Assembly: GCF_030159255.1 (NCBI RefSeq) | Contig: NZ_BSCT01000003.1 | Coordinates: 62,001-126,000 of the forward strand | Length of the DNA: 64,000 bases | Origin: Bradyrhizobium sp. SSBR45G | GTDB lineage: Bacteria; Pseudomonadota; Alphaproteobacteria; Rhizobiales; Xanthobacteraceae | Reading direction: 5' to 3' | Notes under the pieces: generated by a model | Told to the model about the DNA's origin: nothing | The model's database searches: none | Seen by the model: only the letters and a program-made list of their open reading frames with translations | Position numbers and translations under genes: made by a program | Shown here: positions 58,457-64,000 of the stretch, piece after piece | Position numbering within the stretch: the first letter of the stretch is position 1 | How the letters are laid out: each line of letters starts with the position of its first letter

Positions 58457-59488
58457 TCAGCCGCCCGTCACGCTCATGTGCCGGCTGACGCTGGGGCGGT
58501 TGTGGCGGCGGTCGATGATGAAGTCGTGGCCCTTCGGCTTCAGGCCGATGGCGCGGTCGATCGCCTCGCTGAGCTGCTCGTCGCTGGCCGACGCCCGCAA
58601 CGGCTTGCGCAGGTCGGAGGCATCCTCGTGGCCGAGGCAGGTGTGCAGGGTGCCGGTGCAGGTAACGCGCACGCGGTTGCAGCTCTCGCAGAAATTATGC
58701 GTCATCGGCGTGATGAAGCCGATGGTGCCGCCGGTCTCGGCGACGCGGACATAGCGGGCCGGGCCGCCGGTGGTCTCGTCCAGATCCGTCATCGTGTAGC
58801 TCTGCGACAGCCGCGCGCGCAGCAGCGACAGCGGCAGATACTGGTCGATGCGGCCTTCGCCGATCTCGCCCATCGGCATCACCTCGATGAGCGTCAGCGC
58901 CATGCCCTTGCCATGCGCCCAGTCGATCAGGCCGGGGATCTCGTCCTCGTTCATGTTCTTCAGCGCGACCGCGTTGATCTTCACCGCGAGGCCCGCGTCA
59001 CGCGCCGCCTCGATGCCCGCGAGCACGCGGTCGAGATCGCCCCAGCGGGTGATGGCGCGGAACTTGTCGGGGTCGAGCGTGTCGAGCGACACGTTGATGC
59101 GGCGGACGCCGCAATCGGCGAGCTCGGAGGCGTATTTGGCGAGCTGCGTCGCATTCGTCGTCATCGTCAGCTCGCCCAGCGCACCGCTTTCGAGGTGCCG
59201 CGACAGCGAGCGCACCAGCCCCATGACGTTGCGCCGGACCAGCGGCTCGCCGCCGGTCAGCCTGAGCTTCTTCACCCCCTTGTGGATGAAGGCCGAGCAG
59301 AGACGGTCGAGCTCCTCCAATGTCAGCAGGTCGGCCTTCGGCAGGAAGGTCATGTCCTCCGACATGCAGTAGAAGCAGCGCAGGTCGCAGCGGTCCGTGA
59401 CCGAGACGCGCAGATAGCTGATCCTGCGGCCGAACGGGTCGGTCATCGGGCGCGTCAGGGCGTTGTCACTCAACATGTCAGCAGTCAT
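58457..59488 (-). CDS. moaA: GTP 3',8-cyclase MoaA (molybdenum cofactor biosynthesis)
   Basis: This 343-residue radical-SAM enzyme converts GTP to 3',8-cyclo-dihydro-GTP, the first step of molybdopterin synthesis. The N-terminal cluster cysteines are Cys34, Cys38 and Cys41 in CDLRCFYC, followed by [10 protein letters not shown]. The C-terminal cluster lies in [15 protein letters not shown] plus a later Cys in TLHTCLG. I start at ATG 59488 (MTADMLSDN); ten codons upstream are also open. The C-terminus ends in Gly-Gly, as is characteristic for MoaA. Confidence 0.96.
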   Translation of the reverse strand: MTADMLSDNALTRPMTDPFGRRISYLRVSVTDRCDLRCFYCMSEDMTFLPKADLLTLEELDRLCSAFIHKGVKKLRLTGGEPLVRRNVMGLVRSLSRHLESGALGELTMTTNATQLAKYASELADCGVRRINVSLDTLDPDKFRAITRWGDLDRVLAGIEAARDAGLAVKINAVALKNMNEDEIPGLIDWAHGKGMALTLIEVMPMGEIGEGRIDQYLPLSLLRARLSQSYTMTDLDETTGGPARYVRVAETGGTIGFITPMTHNFCESCNRVRVTCTGTLHTCLGHEDASDLRKPLRASASDEQLSEAIDRAIGLKPKGHDFIIDRRHNRPSVSRHMSVTGG

Positions 59489-59643
59489 GGATGGCCTTGC
59501 AGGTGGCAGCGGTGCCACGCGGCGACCGCGCGAGACGTGCGGCCGGGGGTACTCTCGCCAATCAATCTAATCACGATTGCAGCCGCTCACAATCGCCTCG
59601 GCTCAACCGTCGATGCTGCGCTGCACGAAGACGTGCTTCGTCC

Positions 59644-60129
59644 CTATTGGCGTGCGGCGCCGGGAGTCGGGGCAGGGAATGTCGATCCGGTCGTCGCCGG
59701 TGCGGCTGGCGCCGGGGCGGCGGCGGACTTCTGCGGCTTCGGCTTCTTCGGCCGCATATGCTTCACGGCCTTCGGCGGCGCCCCCGGCGCCGGCTGCAGC
59801 TCGGCCACGACCGGGCTCGGATCCATCACGACCGGCGGCGAATTGTTGAAATCCCCGGAGTTGCGGATCACCTGCACCGGAATCGTCGCCGGCAGATACC
59901 TGTCCAAGGTGAAGGTCACGCTGAAGCCGGCATCGGGCGCCGGCACCTGCACGGTGCAGGGGGTCTTGCAGCCCGGTCCAAGCGAGGTCTTGGCGTCGGC
60001 GCCCTGCGGCACCGAATCGAGCTGCACGGGAACCTCCGTCGGTGCCGCCTTGAAGGCATCCATGGAGAACGACGAGCAGCCGGCAAGGCCAGCTCCCGCA
60101 ATCGCAATGGCGATGACGCGCCGAATCAT
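59644..60129 (-). CDS. Putative lipoprotein with PEGA-like segment
   Basis: This 161-residue protein has a lipoprotein signal with the lipobox LAGC (Cys18). A short PEGA-like module follows (VQLDSVPQGADAKTSLGPGC, then CTVQVPAPDAGFSVTFTL). The tail is rich in Pro, Ala and Lys (KKPKPQKSAAAPAPAAPA) and could cross or contact the cell wall. No catalytic motif is seen. Confidence 0.75.
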   Translation of the reverse strand: MIRRVIAIAIAGAGLAGCSSFSMDAFKAAPTEVPVQLDSVPQGADAKTSLGPGCKTPCTVQVPAPDAGFSVTFTLDRYLPATIPVQVIRNSGDFNNSPPVVMDPSPVVAELQPAPGAPPKAVKHMRPKKPKPQKSAAAPAPAAPATTGSTFPAPTPGAARQ

Positions 60130-60271
60130 GATGTCCGCCCCACAACCCCTGCGGCCATCCGCCGCAATCCCAGCGCGACCATAGGAGCGTCAGAACGGTG
60201 GCGCAACTGCAGTCAACCCTATTCTCAACAGAAGCTTAATGCCGGCCGGAACAAAGATTTCAGTTTATGTC

Positions 60272-60967
60272 TCAGGGATTTATGGGGGCTTTGAGCGACG
60301 GGCCGAGGGCCGCGACCGCGCCTGGAAGCTCGCGCATGTGATCGATCAGGTGGTCCGGATTGAGGTCCGCAATCGGCACGTCGGTGTAGCCGAAGGTGCA
60401 GCCGATCACCGGCACGCCGGCGCGGCGCGCGGCGCCGACATCGGTACCAGCATCGCCGACCATGATCGATGTTCCGATCGCGCCGCCGGCCTGCGCGATG
60501 GTCTGGCGCAGGATCGCCGGATCCGGCTTGGCGACGCCGAAGGTGTCGGCGCCGCAGATCGCGGCGAAGCGGGAGGACAGGCCGAGCTGGTCGAGCAGCC
60601 GCTTCGACAGCCATTCCAGCTTGTTGGTGCACACCGCGAACTGGCAGCCGCGGGCGGCGAGCTCGTCGAGCGCCGCCTCCAGCCCCTCGAAGGGGCGCGA
60701 TTCGACGGCGATGTTCTCGGCGTAGAAATCGATGAAATCGACCGTCAGCTGTTCCATCTCGGCGGGGCTTGCGAAGCGGCCCTCCGCCTCGAGCCCGCGC
60801 TCAAGCAGCTTGCGCGCGCCGTGGCCGATCATCTTGCGCGCCGCGGCGAGCGGCAGCGGCCGCAGGCCTTCGCGCTGCAGGATGTGGTTGAGCGCGTTGA
60901 TGAGGTCCGGCGCCGTGTCGACCAGGGTGCCGTCGAGATCGAAGACGATGGTGCTCGTGATGCGCAT
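60272..60967 (-). CDS. gph: Phosphoglycolate phosphatase (HAD superfamily)
   Basis: This 231-residue HAD phosphatase has motif I VFDLDGTLVDTAPDL (nucleophile in DLDGT), motif II in VCTNKLEWL, the motif III lysine in GVAKPDPAIL and motif IV in MVGDAGTDVGAARRAG. The alpha-helical cap in residues 15-80 fits Gph, which removes 2-phosphoglycolate. It is divergent from rpiA. Other small sugar-phosphate phosphatases of this class cannot be excluded. Confidence 0.9.
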   Translation of the reverse strand: MRITSTIVFDLDGTLVDTAPDLINALNHILQREGLRPLPLAAARKMIGHGARKLLERGLEAEGRFASPAEMEQLTVDFIDFYAENIAVESRPFEGLEAALDELAARGCQFAVCTNKLEWLSKRLLDQLGLSSRFAAICGADTFGVAKPDPAILRQTIAQAGGAIGTSIMVGDAGTDVGAARRAGVPVIGCTFGYTDVPIADLNPDHLIDHMRELPGAVAALGPSLKAPINP

Positions 60968-61131
60968 CGGTATCCGCTACCGATGGCGCCACAGCCTTGC
61001 AAGAGGCTCGCTCAACCTTTTTGTCCGATTTCGTGGCGGCGAGGAGCTAGGCCCCGTGGCAAAACATCGCTAGACATGCGGCCGGTTTTGGGCCCCCCGT
61101 TTTCCGGGGGCCATCGTAAGAGGCGGGTTTC

Positions 61132-61833
61132 TTGGTCGATATGGATGCATTGAAGCGGCAGGCGGCAGCGCGTGCGCTGGGGGAGGTCGAGAGCGGCATG
61201 CGCCTCGGCCTTGGCACCGGCTCCACGGCCAAGCATTTCGTCGATCTGCTCGGCGAGAAGGTGCGCGCCGGCCTCAAAGTTGTGGGTGTGCCGACCTCCG
61301 AGGCGACGCGGGCGCAGGCTGAGGCCTGCGGCGTGCCGCTGACCACGCTCGACGAGATCGACCGCCTCGACATCACCATCGACGGCGCCGACGAGATCAA
61401 TCCGGCGCTCGACCTGATCAAGGGCGGCGGCGGCGCACTGCTGCGCGAGAAGATCGTCGCCAGCGCCTCGGCTCGCATGATCGTGATCGCCGACGACAGC
61501 AAATGGGTGGCACGGCTCGGCCGCTTCCCGCTGCCGATCGAGGTGATCCCGTTCGGGCTCGCTGCGACGCAGCGCGAGATCCGCGAGGCCTTCGCCAAGG
61601 CGGGGGTGTCCGGGGAGATGAGCTTGCGCAAGTCCGCAGATGGCCACGTTTTCGTCACCGATGGCGGCCACTGGATTGTCGACGTCCGCCTGGGGGAGAT
61701 CGCCGATCCCCCGCGTCTGGCGGGCCTTTTGAGCGCAATTCCGGGCGTGGTGGAGCACGGACTGTTCATCGGTCTCGGCAGCACGGCGATCCTGGCAAGC
61801 GCACAGGGAATTCGCGTTATCCAGCGGCCTTGA
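61132..61833 (+). CDS. rpiA: Ribose-5-phosphate isomerase A
   Basis: This 233-residue enzyme interconverts ribose-5-phosphate and ribulose-5-phosphate. Motifs are [18 protein letters not shown], the catalytic [20 protein letters not shown] and [10 protein letters not shown]. The start is TTG 61132 (5-8 bp after AAGAGGCGGG) or ATG 61141. A GGCCCCC/GGGGGCC hairpin at 61091-61112 lies in the leader and has no T-run. Confidence 0.95.
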   Translation: MVDMDALKRQAAARALGEVESGMRLGLGTGSTAKHFVDLLGEKVRAGLKVVGVPTSEATRAQAEACGVPLTTLDEIDRLDITIDGADEINPALDLIKGGGGALLREKIVASASARMIVIADDSKWVARLGRFPLPIEVIPFGLAATQREIREAFAKAGVSGEMSLRKSADGHVFVTDGGHWIVDVRLGEIADPPRLAGLLSAIPGVVEHGLFIGLGSTAILASAQGIRVIQRP

Positions 61834-61881
61834 GCGCAGCACGATCTGCGCTTCGGGCCGCAATCTCACAGGAGACTTGGA

Positions 61882-62409
61882 ATGAAGAGCGTGTTCAGAA
61901 TCTTGCCGGCCGCCGGCGTGTTGCTGGCTCTGGCCTCGGCGAGCCCCGCTGCCGCGCAGGCGCAGGGCCAGCCGCCGGCCCTGAAGCCGGCCTCGGCCGC
62001 CTGCATGGCCGGCGCGCGCGAGATTCTGGCATTGAAGAACGCGGCCGCGATGTACGCCAATGCCGTTCCGGGCATCGTGCAGCAGACCAAGCAGGCGCTG
62101 CTGCAGTCCAATCTCAACTACCAGAAGGACCTCGACGAGGTCGCCGTGACGGTCGCGCAGACCTATGCCGGCAAGGAGAAGGAGATCGGCGAGACGATGG
62201 CGCAGATCTACTGCAACGAGTTCACCGATGCCGAGATCGCCAACCTCGTCACCTTCTACAAGTCGCCGATCGGCCAGAAGCTGCTTGCGGCGGAGCCGAA
62301 GGCGATCCAGATGAGCATGGGCGCGATGAACCAGTGGGCGGCGCAGTTCTCCGACACCGTCGCAGCCCAGTTCCGCGCCGAGATGCGCAAGCGCAACAAG
62401 CCGATCTGA
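61882..62409 (+). CDS. DUF2059-domain exported protein
   Basis: This 175-residue protein has a Sec signal (MKSVFRILPAAGVLLALASA, cleavage near AAAQAQ) and a helical DUF2059 domain. The typical NEFTDAEIANLVTFYKSPIG and KLLAAEPKAI segments are present. Function is unknown; relatives are periplasmic. It lies 49 bp after rpiA and 33 bp before gor, probably in one transcript. Confidence 0.88.
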   Translation: MKSVFRILPAAGVLLALASASPAAAQAQGQPPALKPASAACMAGAREILALKNAAAMYANAVPGIVQQTKQALLQSNLNYQKDLDEVAVTVAQTYAGKEKEIGETMAQIYCNEFTDAEIANLVTFYKSPIGQKLLAAEPKAIQMSMGAMNQWAAQFSDTVAAQFRAEMRKRNKPI

Positions 62410-62442
62410 GGCTTGCGGCGGGAAGAACAGGTCGGGGGAAAG

Positions 62443-63828
62443 ATGGCTGAATTCGACGTCGACCTGTTCGTGATCGGTGGCGGCTCGGGTGGCGTGCGCG
62501 CCGCCCGCATCGCGGCCGGCTATGGCGCCCGCGTCATGGTTGCCGAGGAATACCGCATGGGCGGCACCTGCGTGATCCGCGGCTGTGTCCCCAAGAAGCT
62601 GTTCGTGATCGGCTCGCATGTCCGCCAGGAGATCGCTGATGCCGCCGGCTTCGGCTGGACGATTCCGGAGGCCACCTTCGACTGGCCGACGCTGATCCGG
62701 AACAAGGACAAGGAGATCGCTCGGCTCGAGGCGGCCTACACCGCCAATGTCGAGAAGTCGGGCGCGCGAATCGTCAAGACCCGCGCGGTCATCGAGGACG
62801 CCCACGCCGTGCGCCTCGGCACCGGCGAACGTGTCACCGCGAAACACATCCTGATCGCGACCGGCGGCGCGCCCAACCACGGCACGCCGATTCCCGGCAT
62901 CGAGCACGTCATCTCCTCCAACGAGGCGTTTCACCTCGAGGAGCTGCCGCGCCGCATCGTGATCCAGGGCGGCGGCTATATCGCGCTCGAATTCGCCTGC
63001 ATCTTCGCCAATTTCGGCTCCGACGTCACCGTCCTCTATCGCGGCGACAACATCCTGCGCGGCTTCGACGAGGACGTCCGCAAGCATGTCCGCGCCGAAA
63101 TGGAGAAGGAAGGCATCACCATCCTGACCGGCTGCACGGTGACGAGCATCGACAAGCACGGCAAGGATTTTACGACGCATCTGTCGAACGGCTCCAGCAT
63201 CGCCTCCGACAAGGTGATGTTCGCGATCGGCCGCCATCCGGCGGTCGCCAATCTCGGCCTGGAAAAAGCCGGCGTCGCCATCAATCCGCGCAACGGCGGC
63301 ATCGCGGTCGACGCGTTCTCGCAGAGCTCGGTGCCGAGCATCTATGCGATCGGCGACGTCACCCACCGCTTCAACCTGACCCCGGTCGCGATCCGCGAGG
63401 GCCACGCCTTCGCCGACACGGTGTTCGGCGGCAAGACCGTCCGTGTCGACCACGCCGACATTCCGACCGCCGTGTTCTGCCAGCCTGAAGTGGGCACGGT
63501 GGGGCTCACGGAAACCCAGGCGCGCGAGCTGTACAACCACGTCGACATCTACAAGACCAGTTTCCGCCCGATCAAGGCGACGATGTCCGGCCGCGACACC
63601 CGCGTGCTGATGAAGCTCGTCGTCGACGGCACGACCGACCGCGTGCTCGGCTGCCACATCGTCGGCGACATGGCCGCCGAGATCACGCAGGCGGTGGCCA
63701 TCGCCATCAAGATGAAGGCGACCAAGGCCGATTTCGACGCCACGGTCGCGCTGCATCCTTCAGCGGCCGAGGAACTGGTGACGATGCGCACCGTGACCGA
63801 GCGCCACGTGCGGCAGGCGGCGGAGTAG
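62443..63828 (+). CDS. gor: Glutathione-disulfide reductase
   Basis: This 461-residue flavoprotein reduces GSSG with NADPH. The FAD motif is LFVIGGGSGGVRAARIAA. The redox disulfide is Cys43/Cys48 in GGTCVIRGCVPKKL, and the NADPH site is IQGGGYIALEFACIFANFG followed by Arg in LYRGDNILRGFD. The C-terminal active-site His-Glu pair lies in ALHPSAAEELVTM. I start at ATG 62443 after GGGGGAAAG; the ten extra codons upstream are not conserved-looking. Length fits GorA. Confidence 0.95.
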   Translation: MAEFDVDLFVIGGGSGGVRAARIAAGYGARVMVAEEYRMGGTCVIRGCVPKKLFVIGSHVRQEIADAAGFGWTIPEATFDWPTLIRNKDKEIARLEAAYTANVEKSGARIVKTRAVIEDAHAVRLGTGERVTAKHILIATGGAPNHGTPIPGIEHVISSNEAFHLEELPRRIVIQGGGYIALEFACIFANFGSDVTVLYRGDNILRGFDEDVRKHVRAEMEKEGITILTGCTVTSIDKHGKDFTTHLSNGSSIASDKVMFAIGRHPAVANLGLEKAGVAINPRNGGIAVDAFSQSSVPSIYAIGDVTHRFNLTPVAIREGHAFADTVFGGKTVRVDHADIPTAVFCQPEVGTVGLTETQARELYNHVDIYKTSFRPIKATMSGRDTRVLMKLVVDGTTDRVLGCHIVGDMAAEITQAVAIAIKMKATKADFDATVALHPSAAEELVTMRTVTERHVRQAAE

Positions 63829-63889
63829 GGGCGGCCTCAGTTTGCAAGGTGGTTCAAGCGGACGCGGGCACGCGCTGGCTGCTGAAAAG

Positions 63890-63964
63890 CGTCATTGCGA
63901 GTGCAGCGAAGCAATCCAGAGTCCTTGCTCGGCCCTGGATTGCTTCGCTGCGCTCGCAACGACG
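63890..63964. repeat. Bradyrhizobium-type palindromic intergenic repeat, copy 2
   Basis: The 75-bp element CGTCATTGCGAG...GAAGCAATCCAG...CTGGATTGCTTC...CTCGCAACGACG is a shorter relative of the element at 49863-49978 and folds into one long hairpin. It lies downstream of gor. Confidence 0.8.
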
Positions 63965-64000
63965 GCTTGTCGTCTGCCGACGCTTCGCCATCACCCGGCG

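Noticed and set aside
61091..61112. GGCCCCC/GGGGGCC hairpin as a terminator or riboswitch
   Set aside because: No T-run follows, it lies between divergent promoters, and no riboswitch core is visible.
61012..63756. Long minus-strand open frame (about 914 codons)
   Set aside because: It lies fully antisense to rpiA, the DUF2059 gene and gor, which have clear motifs and RBSs. The translation is compositionally biased and unlike any protein family.

Overview
The window reads as a chromosomal segment of a high-GC alphaproteobacterium, most likely Bradyrhizobium or a close Nitrobacteraceae relative. The evidence is the gene repertoire (many ABC and TRAP solute-binding proteins, a DivJ/PleC-type kinase with a CtrA-like site, a TIGR02281-type aspartic protease, DUF2059 and DUF1289 proteins) and two copies of a GTCATTGCGAGC...GCAATCCAG palindromic repeat that I associate with Bradyrhizobium intergenic regions. 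No rRNA, tRNA, CRISPR array, integrase or transposase was seen.

0-18 kb is a catabolic accessory block. A 5'-truncated propeller-like gene is followed by an MBL-fold hydrolase, a periplasmic solute-binding protein, an MFS carrier and a GlcG/HbpS protein. A LysR regulator sits divergent to a tightly packed nine-gene run at 6.08-18.02 kb: aldehyde dehydrogenase, ThDP-dependent enzyme, branched-chain-type ABC transporter whose permease and two ATPases are fused into one chain, cupin, NAD-epimerase, SDR and FAD oxidoreductase. A 44-bp element present both before the MFS gene and in the lysR/ALDH divergent region ties the two halves into one probable regulon. Its substrate is unknown, probably an organic acid handled by decarboxylation and aldehyde oxidation.

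18.1-18.8 kb holds two broken genes (a quinol-monooxygenase tail and a truncated Crp/Fnr regulator). It abuts a 16-kb sugar/cyclitol locus. On the minus strand lie iolD, iolE, a sugar ABC transporter (binding protein, double ATPase, two permeases), an FGGY kinase and a class II aldolase. On the plus strand lie iolG, an inositol-monophosphatase-family enzyme and an AfuABC-like transporter. The layout suggests uptake of free and phosphorylated cyclitols or polyols, dephosphorylation, then oxidation.

35.6-64 kb looks like core genome: dusA, a HisC-like aminotransferase, aspartic protease, DUF1289 protein, the CtrA-linked histidine kinase, a PepSY/TonB-receptor pair behind a perfect Zur-like palindrome, a 3-hydroxyisobutyrate-dehydrogenase-like enzyme, a VOC protein, Mrp/ApbC, a TRAP system with two paralogous binding proteins convergent to its membrane subunits, a CDF cation exporter, a frameshifted SH3-like gene, a membrane metallophosphoesterase, a spermidine-synthase-like protein, moaA, a lipoprotein, gph, rpiA, a DUF2059 protein and glutathione reductase.
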